Positions 27,188-36,593 of a stretch of DNA of 64,000 nucleotides are shown here, in pieces. Each line of letters starts with the position of its first letter. Position 1 is the first letter of the stretch. Below the pieces are notes generated by a model that saw only the letters and a program-made list of their open reading frames with translations, was not told the origin of the DNA and ran no database searches. A program made the position numbers and the translations under genes. The DNA is from Neopusillimonas maritima (GTDB lineage: Bacteria; Pseudomonadota; Gammaproteobacteria; Burkholderiales; Burkholderiaceae_B), in NCBI RefSeq assembly GCF_003576595.1, contig NZ_NQOU01000002.1, positions 124,001 through 188,000 of the forward strand. Direction: 5' to 3'.

Positions 27188-27796
27188 CTAACCACCGGAC
27201 TGCCGGTTGCGTAGCGCAAAGCCAATAAACAAAAGAGTCCAGCCCTGAATCAACAAATCGACCCCAAGAATCAACCCTAAAACCCAAACACTATTACCCG
27301 GCCAGCCAAACGCAATCAATAAACCAACCAATAGTGTTACGACGCCGGACAAGGCCAACCATTGCCAGCCGCGTTGCGCCCGATTGTTAAACCAGATCCA
27401 CAAACGCAATGCCCCCGAACCAATCAGCGTTGCACCAAAAAGCAGGGTTAAGAGCGAAGCCCCGGTTTCAGGACGAACCAGCGCCAATACTCCCGCACCC
27501 AAATACAAAACCCCGCCGATTGTCCAAAACACGAACCCCGACATTTGCTTCAGACGCCAGGCATGAATTAACTGCCCGATACCGCCAATTATCATCAGGA
27601 CTGCGATAAACAGTACGCTTACCAAAGTGGCCGCAACCACATGCCCCAGCGCCACCATACCCAACACCACCATCGCAACGCCCAGCGCAACAAACCAACC
27701 CCAACGATCACTCAATGAGGCCAGCATCTTCTGAACCTGCGGATTCGTGCCACTCGGGGAACTCATTGGTTCATTTTCATTTGGTTTGTCGCTCAT
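27188..27796 (-). CDS. HdeD family membrane protein (DUF308)
   Basis: A 202-residue protein with a polar N-terminal tail of about 35 residues and six membrane helices arranged as the repeated DUF308 unit. HdeD of E. coli contributes to acid resistance at high cell density by an unknown mechanism. It is first in a tight unit followed by a cytochrome c, a potassium channel and a Usp, suggesting a role in membrane or proton stress. Confidence 0.88.
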   Translation of the reverse strand: MSDKPNENEPMSSPSGTNPQVQKMLASLSDRWGWFVALGVAMVVLGMVALGHVVAATLVSVLFIAVLMIIGGIGQLIHAWRLKQMSGFVFWTIGGVLYLGAGVLALVRPETGASLLTLLFGATLIGSGALRLWIWFNNRAQRGWQWLALSGVVTLLVGLLIAFGWPGNSVWVLGLILGVDLLIQGWTLLFIGFALRNRQSGG

Positions 27797-27843
27797 GCTT
27801 GACCCCCGTTAGCTCGTTAAGTTAGCTCATTAATGTAATGCCC

Positions 27844-27872
27844 ACTATGGTAATGAACTACGCGCATTTCAA
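27844..27872 (-). promoter_or_regulatory. Candidate promoter of the HdeD-cytochrome-channel-Usp unit
   Basis: On the minus strand TTGAAA (27867-27872) and CATAGT (27844-27849) are separated by 17 bases, about 50 bases upstream of the HdeD start codon. The -10 matches only four of six bases. Confidence 0.4.
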
Positions 27873-27912
27873 CAATGTCAGGCGTTGAACGAAAACGCAA
27901 GCGAAATGCCGG

Positions 27913-28458
27913 CTAAAACACGTGGCTATAAGTAAGCTGAACCACGTCAAGCCCATCGTTCGGGCGTTTAATTGACGCGTTGGAGTAATGGGAGTAACGC
28001 AACCCCAGGCGACCGGCTGACGACAAGTTGACTCCTGCTCCTATGTGCGACCCAAACTGAAACTGGGTCGATAAAGTCTTGTCGGCAAAACGCGTATGCG
28101 AAAAACGATTGATGCCCACCCCAGCCTCAAGATACATATTATTGGGAAACGTCCAGCGCAAAAAGGGCGTGAACCCGATTTGCCACACACTGGAACGATC
28201 CCGGTTGCCATTCGCCTTCCAGAAAGCCGCCCCAGCCTCAGCCACCAAATCGAGCCGGCTGCCGGACTCGGCAAACCGATATTGCCACAACGTAGGCGAC
28301 ACCCAAGCCAACTCATAGCGCTGGTAATGGTTGCCCGCACCCGCACGCAACCCTACGCCCGCGCCGTCGGCATGAACCGGACTCGGCAACAACACCGCAC
28401 CTGCACTGAAACACATTGCAAGTACACACAGCTCCGACTTTTTTGAAAGACTATGCAT
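27913..28458 (-). CDS. pagL: Lipid A 3-O-deacylase (PagL family outer membrane beta-barrel)
   Basis: A 181-residue outer membrane protein with a signal peptide ending near AHADG-like VHADG (about residue 31), alternating beta-strand pattern, and a terminal aromatic (YSHVF). The catalytic region HYSNASIKRPNDGLD contains the His and Ser of the PagL triad; the position of the catalytic Glu is Asp. PagL removes the 3-position acyl chain of lipid A, lowering endotoxicity and altering membrane permeability. It is transcribed alone, divergent from the FAD monooxygenase. Confidence 0.87.
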   Translation of the reverse strand: MHSLSKKSELCVLAMCFSAGAVLLPSPVHADGAGVGLRAGAGNHYQRYELAWVSPTLWQYRFAESGSRLDLVAEAGAAFWKANGNRDRSSVWQIGFTPFLRWTFPNNMYLEAGVGINRFSHTRFADKTLSTQFQFGSHIGAGVNLSSAGRLGLRYSHYSNASIKRPNDGLDVVQLTYSHVF

Positions 28459-28482
28459 GATTTTTCCTTGTTCTGAATGAAG

Positions 28483-28511
28483 TTGTCAGCCAATTATATT
28501 CTATCTATAAT
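28483..28511 (+). promoter_or_regulatory. Strong sigma70 promoter of the FAD monooxygenase-TetR unit
   Basis: TTGTCA (28483-28488, one mismatch to TTGACA) is followed after 17 bases by a perfect TATAAT (28506-28511). The predicted start lies within the adjacent inverted repeat, and GGAG at 28546-28549 serves the ATG at 28559. Confidence 0.8.
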
Positions 28512-28535
28512 TTATTAATCGTATAGTTAATAAAT
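28510..28535. promoter_or_regulatory. Probable TetR operator
   Basis: A perfect 9-bp inverted repeat, ATTTATTAA (28510-28518) and TTAATAAAT (28527-28535), with an 8-base spacer, overlaps the end of the -10 hexamer. Size and place suit binding of a TetR dimer, most likely the product of the second gene of the transcript. Confidence 0.7.
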
Positions 28536-28558
28536 AACACTTCCTGGAGAAGCACAAC

Positions 28559-29758
28559 ATGGCCAAACCATTGAAAGTAGGCATTATCGGCGGCGGCATT
28601 GGCGGTGTCGCAACTGCAGTGGCATTAAGCCAACGCGGTATCGACTACCACTTGTTCGAACGAGCCGCGGAGTTCGGCGAGGTAGGGGCCGGCATACAAA
28701 TGACACCCAACGCCGTCAAAGTCATTAAAGCTTTCGGAGCGTGGGACGCCTTGAATAAGGTTGGCTTCCTGCCGGAAGCTTTGGTTGGACGAAACTGGGA
28801 TACGGCCGAAGAAACATTTCGCATGCCTCTGAAAAGTGATTGCCCACGCTTGTACGGTGCCGAATTCTTTCACGTGCATCGGGCCGATCTGCATCATCTT
28901 CTTGCAGACATGGTCGATCGCAGCAAAGTCACGTTTTCAATTCGTTGTACCGGTGTTTCGCAAACCGGCGACAAAGCAGTGGCGCATTTTGACGACGGCA
29001 GCAGCTTTGAAGCCGATCTGATTATCGGTGCCGACGGCGTGCGATCGGTTGTTCGCCATGCCCTGTTCGGCGACGACGATCCTAAATTTACCGGTCATAT
29101 GTGCTATCGCGCGGTTGTCCCATTCGACTCCCCCCCCAACTTCGTGGCACCGGAAGCCTCGTTCTGGCTCGGCCCCAACAGCCACATCGTGACTTACTAC
29201 GTAAACAGCGGCAAAGCCGTTAATATCGTGGCGGTGCATGAAACTGAAAAATGGGTTGAAGAGTCCTGGAACGCGCGCAGCACCAAAGAAGAATTGCTGG
29301 CCGATTTCCAGGGCTGGCACACCAACATCCAACAATTGTTTGATCGTGTGGAAGACGTGTACCGCTGGGGCTTGTTCGATCGCGACCCCATGGAAACGTG
29401 GTCAAAAGACCGTATCACCCTACTAGGCGACGCTGCCCATCCCATGCTACCTTTCCTGTCTCAGGGCGCGGCGATGGCTATTGAAGACGCTTACGTTTTG
29501 GCCAAAGCGCTGGCCGCCCTGCCCGATCAACTCCCAAATGCACTGCAGCAATACGAAAAAGAGCGCCTGCCCCGCACCGCGCGCGTGCAGCTTGAGGCGC
29601 GTGAACGCGGCAAAACCTATCACCTGTCATCGAAAGAAGCGCAAGCCAAGCGTGATGCCGAATATCGTGAACAGCAAAAGAAAGACCCTCACGCCGGCGG
29701 CATCAAGGCAAACTGGGTTTATGCTTATAACGCGACCGATTTCGAACCCGTGGTTTAG
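28559..29758 (+). CDS. FAD-dependent aromatic-ring monooxygenase (salicylate / 3-hydroxybenzoate / 6-hydroxynicotinate hydroxylase-like)
   Basis: A 399-residue group A flavoprotein hydroxylase: N-terminal GIIGGGIGGVATAVAL, the middle DG motif GADGVRSVVR, and the GD motif LLGDAAHPMLPFLSQGAAMAIEDA that binds both FAD and NADH. The overall pattern (GAGIQMTPNAVKVIKAFG, FHVHRADLHHLL) is that of salicylate 1-hydroxylase, 3-hydroxybenzoate 6-hydroxylase and NicC. These hydroxylate aromatic acids using NAD(P)H and O2; sequence reading alone does not separate them. It is followed after five bases by a TetR gene and lies behind a clear promoter with operator. Confidence 0.9.
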   Translation: MAKPLKVGIIGGGIGGVATAVALSQRGIDYHLFERAAEFGEVGAGIQMTPNAVKVIKAFGAWDALNKVGFLPEALVGRNWDTAEETFRMPLKSDCPRLYGAEFFHVHRADLHHLLADMVDRSKVTFSIRCTGVSQTGDKAVAHFDDGSSFEADLIIGADGVRSVVRHALFGDDDPKFTGHMCYRAVVPFDSPPNFVAPEASFWLGPNSHIVTYYVNSGKAVNIVAVHETEKWVEESWNARSTKEELLADFQGWHTNIQQLFDRVEDVYRWGLFDRDPMETWSKDRITLLGDAAHPMLPFLSQGAAMAIEDAYVLAKALAALPDQLPNALQQYEKERLPRTARVQLEARERGKTYHLSSKEAQAKRDAEYREQQKKDPHAGGIKANWVYAYNATDFEPVV

Positions 29759-29763
29759 CCCTT

Positions 29764-30471
29764 ATGACAATCTACAACAGCCTCTCCCCCCCAGCTCCAA
29801 AACGCAAAACGGGCCGTAAAGGTCCGGGCCGCCCTGAAGGCACGGGGGACAACGCATCAGAGCGTATTCTGGATGCCGCCGAAGACGAATTCGCCGAAAC
29901 CGGCTACACCGGTACCAGCTTGCGTGCCATTTCCCAGAAAGCCGGGGTCACGCAAGCCCTGATCAACTATTATTTCGGATCCAAATACGGGCTCTATGAG
30001 GCTGTTTTCATTCGACGCGGTCGGGTCGTTTCCGACGAGCGTTTACGGCGGCTCAATCAATTAAAACAACAAACCGACCCCATTACGGTTGAACAAGTGG
30101 TCAGGGCCTTTCTGGAACCCACCATTGCCTTACGGGAAGAGCCTGCAGGGCGCCGATTTCTGCGCTTGCAGGCACGGCTGCATACCGAACCGGCGGAAAT
30201 TTCATACCGGCTGCGTAATGAAGCCTACGACATCTCCACACGTGCGTTTGTAAATACCTTGTTGGAAATATGCCCAAGCTTGTCGGCAAAAGATGTGAAC
30301 TGGCGTATGGCCTTAACCATTGGGGCCTACATGTACGCCTTTTCAGACACACACCGGCTCGACGAATTGGCGCCGACGGAATGCGACCCCAACGACACAA
30401 AGGAAGTTATCGAGGAAATTACCGCATTCGTCACAGCTGGGCTAAGTGCTCCGCCCGTGTACCCTCGGTAA
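29764..30471 (+). CDS. TetR/AcrR family transcriptional regulator
   Basis: A 235-residue regulator. After a basic disordered leader of about 30 residues comes the TetR helix-turn-helix (RILDAAEDEFAETGYTGTSL, then AGVTQALINYYFGSKYGLY). The C-terminal helical domain is ligand-binding. Five bases separate it from the monooxygenase gene, so it probably controls that gene and itself through the 26-base inverted repeat upstream. Its last 41 bases overlap the convergent MHYT-GGDEF-EAL gene. Confidence 0.92.
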   Translation: MTIYNSLSPPAPKRKTGRKGPGRPEGTGDNASERILDAAEDEFAETGYTGTSLRAISQKAGVTQALINYYFGSKYGLYEAVFIRRGRVVSDERLRRLNQLKQQTDPITVEQVVRAFLEPTIALREEPAGRRFLRLQARLHTEPAEISYRLRNEAYDISTRAFVNTLLEICPSLSAKDVNWRMALTIGAYMYAFSDTHRLDELAPTECDPNDTKEVIEEITAFVTAGLSAPPVYPR

Positions 30472-32521
30472 CCAGGCCCAGCAGCGTTTCCGCGTGAACA
30501 GGTCGACCCAATAAATAACCTTGCAGGTAATCGCACCCCAGATCGACCAGCAAGTCACGTTGTTCCGTCGTTTCAACCCCTTCAGCCACAACGCTTAACC
30601 CAAGCTTGTTCGCCAGTGTGACCACGGCTTCGACAATGGCAACATCTTCTTTTTGCAGCGTCAGATCATGGACGAAACCACGATCAATCTTCAATTCCGA
30701 CACCGGCAGACGTTTCAAATAAAGCAAGCTGGAATAGCCCGTACCGAAATCATCGATTGCAATACGCACCCCCAGACGCCGCAACTTATGCAAAATAACA
30801 ATACTGGTTTCAGCATTTTGCATGGCAGTGGTTTCTGTAATTTCCAACGTAAGTGATTCAGGCTTGATGCGATAACGATCGAGGATGGTTTGAAGCATTT
30901 CCACCAAACCCGAATGACTGAACTGCATCGCCGACAAGTTAACGGCGACGCGAGCATCTTTCCAACCCGCATCTTGCCAGCAGCGCAATTGCGAACATGC
31001 CTGATCCAGCACCCACTCCCCAATGGGCACAATCAAGCCTGTACGCTCAGCCATGGGAATAAAGCTGTCGGGAGCCACCCGCCCGTGGTCTGGGTGCGTC
31101 CAACGCAATAAAGCCTCCGCACTGGCCAAACCGCGGCCACGGGAATCATAAATAGGTTGATAAACCAAGCTGAGCTGATCGTTCTCGAGGGCGATGCGAA
31201 AGTCTTGAAGCAAACGCAATTGCTCATACACATTGTCGTTCATCGACGACTCAAAAAATCGATAGGTATTGCGCCCTGATGACTTGGCATGCCGACGTGC
31301 GGCGTCGGCGTTAGCCAGTAACGTCTCCCTAAGATCACCGTCTTCGGGACACATAGTCACGCCGATACTCACGGAAATATGCAAATCACGGCCCACGATC
31401 TGAAACGGCGCCTGCACCAAATGAATGAATTTATCGGCCATTAAACTAGCGTCATCAGGCTTGGAAATAAACGCCTGCAAAACGAACTCGTCGCCGGCCA
31501 GCCGGGCCAGGGTGTCTTGTGCCCGGATGCCGTTTTGCAGGCGCTGCGCCATAGCGACCAGCAAACGATCACCCACATGACGCCCATACGCATCGTTAAT
31601 GACCTGAAAGCCATCGACATCGATCATGAACACCGCCAGATAACCGCCGTTCTTCTTGACGCTTCGAATGGCCTGATCGAGCCGCTCTTCAAAGAAAATA
31701 CGGTTGGGTAACTGGGTAAGGCCATCGTGCAACGACAAATGCTCAAGCTGGTCGGTTGCCTTACGTAACGACGTGCTTAAAGTGGTTGACGTCAGTTGCA
31801 TCCGGTTGTCGAGCACGGACACGACCAGGGTAGCCAGCAAGGCCGCCAGCGTAACGGAAATGGTTAACAAAGCCAACCAGTACACATCAACGCCGGTAGA
31901 CGCCGCACCACAAATACTGCCTACCGGAAACTGCGCCGCCGCCATCCCGGTGTAATGCATGCCCGCAATGGCAGCTCCCATCACCACAGAGGCACCCACC
32001 CGCAGCGCTTTCACATAGTTCAGATTCTTGCGCAAACGAAACGCCAGCCACAACGCGGCAACCGATGCACCAAATGCAATAAGCAAGGAAAGTGCAACCC
32101 ATGACGGTAGATAGTCGATGCCCGGCCGCATTAACATGGCGCCCATACCGGTGTAGTGCATGCCGGCAATACCGATGGCCATAATGAACCCACCCGCCAG
32201 CAAACGATACCAGGGCAGCGTGGCACGACAAACCAACCACAAGACGTAACCCGACGACGCAATTGCCATTAAAAGCGATATGGCCGTAATGAACGGGTCG
32301 TAACCAAGCGGTATGGGAAGATTAAAGGCCAGCATGCCCACGAAGTGCATGGACCAGATACCCAACCCCATGGCGCACGCCCCGCCTGCCAGCCACCACC
32401 GGGCGGCAGCGCCATGACTGGATGCTACGCGACTGGCCAGATCAAGCGCGGTATATGACGCGAGTGCGGCCACGGCCAAAGACCACAGCACCAGCGAAGG
32501 GTTATAGGAACTTTCCAGCAT
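30431..32521 (-). CDS. MHYT-GGDEF-EAL c-di-GMP signalling protein
   Basis: A 696-residue protein: an N-terminal MHYT sensor of about seven membrane helices (residues about 10-240) with the repeated motifs MHFVGM, MHYTGMGA and MHYTGMAA proposed to bind copper; a GGDEF domain (about 260-430) with RLAGDEF in place of GGDEF; and an EAL domain (about 440-690) with EALLRW, LEITETTAM, DDFGTGYSSLLYL, KIDRGFV and AEGVET intact. Phosphodiesterase activity is expected; the AGDEF variant may still cyclise or may only bind GTP. Confidence 0.93.
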   Translation of the reverse strand: MLESSYNPSLVLWSLAVAALASYTALDLASRVASSHGAAARWWLAGGACAMGLGIWSMHFVGMLAFNLPIPLGYDPFITAISLLMAIASSGYVLWLVCRATLPWYRLLAGGFIMAIGIAGMHYTGMGAMLMRPGIDYLPSWVALSLLIAFGASVAALWLAFRLRKNLNYVKALRVGASVVMGAAIAGMHYTGMAAAQFPVGSICGAASTGVDVYWLALLTISVTLAALLATLVVSVLDNRMQLTSTTLSTSLRKATDQLEHLSLHDGLTQLPNRIFFEERLDQAIRSVKKNGGYLAVFMIDVDGFQVINDAYGRHVGDRLLVAMAQRLQNGIRAQDTLARLAGDEFVLQAFISKPDDASLMADKFIHLVQAPFQIVGRDLHISVSIGVTMCPEDGDLRETLLANADAARRHAKSSGRNTYRFFESSMNDNVYEQLRLLQDFRIALENDQLSLVYQPIYDSRGRGLASAEALLRWTHPDHGRVAPDSFIPMAERTGLIVPIGEWVLDQACSQLRCWQDAGWKDARVAVNLSAMQFSHSGLVEMLQTILDRYRIKPESLTLEITETTAMQNAETSIVILHKLRRLGVRIAIDDFGTGYSSLLYLKRLPVSELKIDRGFVHDLTLQKEDVAIVEAVVTLANKLGLSVVAEGVETTEQRDLLVDLGCDYLQGYLLGRPVHAETLLGLVTEGTRAEHLAQL

Positions 32522-32664
32522 GTAAACAGGTCTCTCCTGCGTTCTGCAAGCCCAACGGCTAAATACGTTATAACGACATGCTTACCCATAAATTAAGGGT
32601 GTAAATTGTTACAGCGCCTTGATCGCTAAAAATCTGCGTTTTCCACCCCTTTTAAAACACTTAA

Positions 32665-34611
32665 ATGTCTGCTAACACCACGACCCGAAAAACTGACAAC
32701 GTGCTTGCCGGACCCATTCTTCGAAGACTGGAATCCAGACGAATTGTGTTCTGGTTGGCAGCCCGAGAACCCTGCATCTGGCGTCTTTCAATAAAGGATA
32801 TTGAAAACGGCGCTGCACTTGTTCCAAATGCTACACCGGTGCGCATCGGCCGTCATTGCTTTTTATATCTTCTGGATTTCGTACTTGATTCAGACCTGCC
32901 GACAGACCAGGCGCTCCCTTATGACCTGCAGTGGCAAAAGGAATCTTCGAGCGAAGCAGAAAACTGGGTCAGTATTCGCGAATGGGCGCCCGATTTGTGC
33001 CAGGACGGCCACGACCTGCCGCAATTCGTAAAACGTACGCGCCTGGCCGGCGTATTGCACGGTTCATGCCGCAAACCCCATTACCCTTGTGAAGATGGGC
33101 TCGTTGCCGCAGATCACTGGCTGAACCTTAAAGCTAACGACCCCGCAAGCTGGCCGGCTTTTCTGATGCTGACCGGAGATCAGGTGTATGTCGACGATGT
33201 GGCCGGGCCGATGCTCACGGCCATTCATGAGTTAATTGAAGAGCTCGGGCTTTACGACGAACAGATAGAAGAGGCGCTGGTTCCAGACAGCCAAACGCTG
33301 TACAAGAGCAAATACAACTACTATCGACGCAGCGAACTCTTGCCGGACGTGCGACCCAACGACCCGTTGCGCAAGCGGTTTTTTGAAGGGGCGAAAAAAC
33401 CGGTTTTCACCACCAGTAGTGCCGATAACCATTTGGTGACCCTGGCCGAAATACTGGCAATGTACTTGCTGGTTTGGTCGCCGATAACGTGGGATTGCCT
33501 GCCCGAAGGGTTGCCCGCGGGCTTGAGCCCGGAAGAAACGGAACGTTATCGCAAAGAGCGCGAGACCCTGACTCACTTCATTGGTGGCCTCAAATCGGTG
33601 CGCCGCGTGCTTGCACACATGCCCACTTTGATGATTTTCGATGATCACGACGTCACCGACGACTGGAACTTGACGGCCGATTGGGAGCAAACGGCTTACG
33701 GCCACCCCTTTTCAAGACGCATCATCGGGAATGCTCTGGTGGGGTACATGCTGTGCCAGGGTTGGGGAAACAACCCCGATGCATTCAAAGACGACACACT
33801 CGAGAAAATACAAGCGTGGTCCCAATCACCCACCAAGCCGCACCAAGATGACTTGATCCATCATTTATTGCACTTTCATCATTGGGAATACAGCCTGGAC
33901 ACAAAACCCAAATTGTTGGTCATGGACACGCGCACACGGCGCTGGCGGTCGGAACGGAACCTGAATCGCCCTTCAGGCCTGATGGACTGGGAAGCGCTTA
34001 CTGAACTGCAAACTGAGCTGTTGAACCACGATTCGGTTGTGATGGTGTCACCCGCGCCGATTTTTGGTGTAAAACTGATTGAAGTGGTGCAGAAGTGTTT
34101 CAGCCTCGCCGGAAAACCGCTGCTGGTTGATGCGGAAAACTGGATGGCACACAAAGGAACCGCCGGCGCCATTCTGAATATTTTTCGGCATACCCGAACG
34201 CCGGCCCATTTCGTCATACTTTCAGGAGATGTGCACTACTCTTTCGTTTACGGCATTCAGCTTAAGTCACAACGCGGTGTTCCCCATTTATGGCAAATTA
34301 CCAGTAGCGGAATCAAGAACGAGTTCCCGCGCAAGCTACTGGACACGCTAGACCGCTTAAGTCGATGGCTTTATTCGCCGCGCTCACCGTTGAATTACTT
34401 CACTCGGCGCCGGGGCATGAAGATTAACCCTTTCAAACCCGAAACCGCGTCACACGGCGAACGCCTTTTGAATCAGGCCGGCATCGGCTATGTTGAGTTT
34501 GCCGAAGATGGAAAACCCACTTATGTTGAACAAATCAGTATGCAAAAACGCACCCAGTTCCGTTTGGATGTACCAGAAGAGTCGTCGTCAACCCCAGGAG
34601 AAACTCAATGA
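32665..34611 (+). CDS. PhoD-like alkaline phosphatase/phosphodiesterase family metallophosphatase
   Basis: A 648-residue protein with the PhoD metal-site motifs: GDQVYVDD (about residue 172), [11 protein letters not shown] (about 330) and LSGDVHYSF (about 520). No signal peptide is evident, unlike classic secreted Tat-dependent PhoD, so it appears cytoplasmic and belongs to the PhoD-like group (DUF7800-containing) of unknown substrate. No good ribosome binding site precedes the ATG at 32665. Its stop overlaps the next start by 4 bases (ATGA). Confidence 0.85.
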   Translation: MSANTTTRKTDNVLAGPILRRLESRRIVFWLAAREPCIWRLSIKDIENGAALVPNATPVRIGRHCFLYLLDFVLDSDLPTDQALPYDLQWQKESSSEAENWVSIREWAPDLCQDGHDLPQFVKRTRLAGVLHGSCRKPHYPCEDGLVAADHWLNLKANDPASWPAFLMLTGDQVYVDDVAGPMLTAIHELIEELGLYDEQIEEALVPDSQTLYKSKYNYYRRSELLPDVRPNDPLRKRFFEGAKKPVFTTSSADNHLVTLAEILAMYLLVWSPITWDCLPEGLPAGLSPEETERYRKERETLTHFIGGLKSVRRVLAHMPTLMIFDDHDVTDDWNLTADWEQTAYGHPFSRRIIGNALVGYMLCQGWGNNPDAFKDDTLEKIQAWSQSPTKPHQDDLIHHLLHFHHWEYSLDTKPKLLVMDTRTRRWRSERNLNRPSGLMDWEALTELQTELLNHDSVVMVSPAPIFGVKLIEVVQKCFSLAGKPLLVDAENWMAHKGTAGAILNIFRHTRTPAHFVILSGDVHYSFVYGIQLKSQRGVPHLWQITSSGIKNEFPRKLLDTLDRLSRWLYSPRSPLNYFTRRRGMKINPFKPETASHGERLLNQAGIGYVEFAEDGKPTYVEQISMQKRTQFRLDVPEESSSTPGETQ

Positions 34612-35489
34612 ACCGTATTCCTGATGCAGATTTCAACAGCCTTCTTCCCCCGTTACAGCTGAACCGGCGCGGCTTCATGGTTACCGCGCTGGCAACCGGT
34701 TTCACGCTTGCCGCCGGGCCACTCAATGCCGAAACCATTATCCGCACCGATACCGAAGGCCTGACCGCCGGCGACATTATGATCCCGGTGGGCGACGGGG
34801 AAATCCCCGGCTATCGAGCCATGCCGGCAGGAAAAACCAATGTCCCGGTGATTCTCGTTGTACAGGAAATTTTCGGGGTTCACGAATATATTAAAGATGT
34901 GTGTCGACGCTTTGCCAAACAAGGCTATATGGCTATTGCCCCAGAACTCTATGCGCGCCAGGGCGACCCATCTAAATATACGGAAATCCCGAAGCTTTTT
35001 GCTGAAGTAGTCAGCAAAGTGCCCGATGCCCAGGTCCTGAGCGACCTTGACGCCAGTGCAAAATGGGCCGGCTCGAACGGGGGTAATACCCAAGACATCG
35101 GCATCACCGGCTTTTGCTGGGGCGGGCGAATTGTATGGCTTTATACCGCGCACAACCCGAACGTAAAAGCAGGCGTGGCATGGTACGGGCGCCTGGTGGG
35201 CGACAGCACCGAACTTACACCAAAACATCCGGTCGACATTGCCGCTTCTTTGAACGGGCCGGTGCTGGGCTTATACGGCGGAAAAGACGCCGGCATCCCG
35301 CCCGACACAATTAAAGCGATGGAGGCCGCGCTGGCAAAAGGTAACACTGCCTCTAAAGCATCGAAATTCATCGTTTATCCCGACGCCCCCCATGCGTTTC
35401 ACGCCGACTACCGCCCGAGCTATCGCGAAGAAGCGGCCAAAGCCGGCTGGCAGGAGGCACTTAACTGGTTCAACAACAATCTTAAATAA
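34608..35489 (+). CDS. Dienelactone hydrolase family protein with Tat-type signal
   Basis: A 293-residue alpha/beta hydrolase. The N terminus has a twin-arginine motif NRRGFM followed by a hydrophobic run, so Tat export to the periplasm is likely. The DLH nucleophile Cys is in GFCWGG, the Asp in YGGKDAGIP and the His in PHAFHADY. Dienelactone hydrolase opens dienelactone to maleylacetate, but exported relatives act on other esters. Translation is coupled to the PhoD-like gene. Confidence 0.9.
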   Translation: MNRIPDADFNSLLPPLQLNRRGFMVTALATGFTLAAGPLNAETIIRTDTEGLTAGDIMIPVGDGEIPGYRAMPAGKTNVPVILVVQEIFGVHEYIKDVCRRFAKQGYMAIAPELYARQGDPSKYTEIPKLFAEVVSKVPDAQVLSDLDASAKWAGSNGGNTQDIGITGFCWGGRIVWLYTAHNPNVKAGVAWYGRLVGDSTELTPKHPVDIAASLNGPVLGLYGGKDAGIPPDTIKAMEAALAKGNTASKASKFIVYPDAPHAFHADYRPSYREEAAKAGWQEALNWFNNNLK

Positions 35490-35492
35490 TTG

Positions 35493-36593
35493 TTAAATTC
35501 GACTCAGATAGTCAACGACGGCATCTTGCGGCCCGCTAAACACAATGCGGGCCGCCTTCTTTTCACGCTGTGACGCATACATTGGGTCGTAGTATTCATG
35601 CAGAAGACCCTCAATCCAAACGCGATGCAAACTGATATCCCCCGACCGCTGTTGCTCCTCCAGTGCCTGCTGCATAAAGGCATCGAAGCGCTGGTAGCGC
35701 TCGTGACCCAGCCGTTTCACGATATTGGCCAGGCTTTGCCGCAAACGCTGTGCAAAAGAATGGAACCCATCCTGCTCACCTTGCAGCACGATAAATTCCT
35801 GCGACAAACTCACCACGTAATCATGCAAAATACGTGTCACGCGATTCTCGAACGTGTCTTCCAGCCACACAACAGGTAGCGTTTGCATGCGCTGATACAG
35901 GCTCAATGGCAACGCACAACTGCCCACCAGGCGCGACTCATCTTCAAGCACAAAACGGCGCCGGCCGTTGGCCTGACTGCGCATCAGCTCAATAGCCAGC
36001 TTGTTTTCAAAATCAATTTGCGCAGGTTGCGGCGTGGCGCGTTTACCGAAACTTGAACCGCGATGATTTGCCAACCCCTCCAGGTCGAGCGCAGACGGCA
36101 GGCGTTTTAAGACATCGGTTTTACCGCAACCGGTTAACCCGCCCACCAGGGCGAATTCGCACCGGTCGACAGCCTGCTCGATTTCGTTCAGCAAAAAACC
36201 GCGCATGGCCTTATAGCCACCTGCTACGCGAGGATATGACACCCCCGCCTCGGCCAGCCACGACTGCACCAACCGTGACCGCAGGCCACCCCGAAAGCAA
36301 TACAGGCATCCGTCAGGATGGGCTTTAGCGAAATCGACCCACGCCTCGATGCGCTGAGCCTTAACGGCACCGGAAACAAGCTTGTGGCCCAGTTCAATGG
36401 CGGCATCCTGCCCATGCTGCTTATAGCAGGTACCCACTTTTTGCCGCTCAATGTCGTTCATTAACGGCAAATTTACCGCGCCGGGAAATGCCCCTTTGTT
36501 GAACTCAATGGGCGCTCGTACATCCATAAGCGGCGTTGAATCAAGAAACAAACGGCGAAAATCGGCAATGGTGTCGGTCACAGTGAGAATCAA
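35493..36593 (-). CDS. mnmH: tRNA 2-selenouridine synthase (MnmH/SelU)
   Basis: A 366-residue enzyme with an N-terminal rhodanese domain holding the catalytic Cys in [10 protein letters not shown] (about residue 98) and a C-terminal P-loop domain with GLTGCGKT (about 155). It converts 2-thiouridine to 2-selenouridine at the wobble position of tRNAs for Lys, Glu and Gln, via a geranylated intermediate, using selenophosphate. The partner selD is not in the window. Its start overlaps the stop of the LivF-type gene by 4 bases, an unexpected coupling to a transport operon. Confidence 0.93.
   Translation of the reverse strand: MILTVTDTIADFRRLFLDSTPLMDVRAPIEFNKGAFPGAVNLPLMNDIERQKVGTCYKQHGQDAAIELGHKLVSGAVKAQRIEAWVDFAKAHPDGCLYCFRGGLRSRLVQSWLAEAGVSYPRVAGGYKAMRGFLLNEIEQAVDRCEFALVGGLTGCGKTDVLKRLPSALDLEGLANHRGSSFGKRATPQPAQIDFENKLAIELMRSQANGRRRFVLEDESRLVGSCALPLSLYQRMQTLPVVWLEDTFENRVTRILHDYVVSLSQEFIVLQGEQDGFHSFAQRLRQSLANIVKRLGHERYQRFDAFMQQALEEQQRSGDISLHRVWIEGLLHEYYDPMYASQREKKAARIVFSGPQDAVVDYLSRI

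Noticed and set aside
27864-27909. Nested short inverted repeats between the HdeD and PagL genes
   Set aside because: Arms of 5-7 bases with loops up to 32 bases and no T-run; likely chance.
30431-32521. Calling the MHYT protein a pure phosphodiesterase because GGDEF is AGDEF
   Set aside because: AGDEF variants can be active in other cyclases, so the first Gly change alone does not prove loss of cyclase function.
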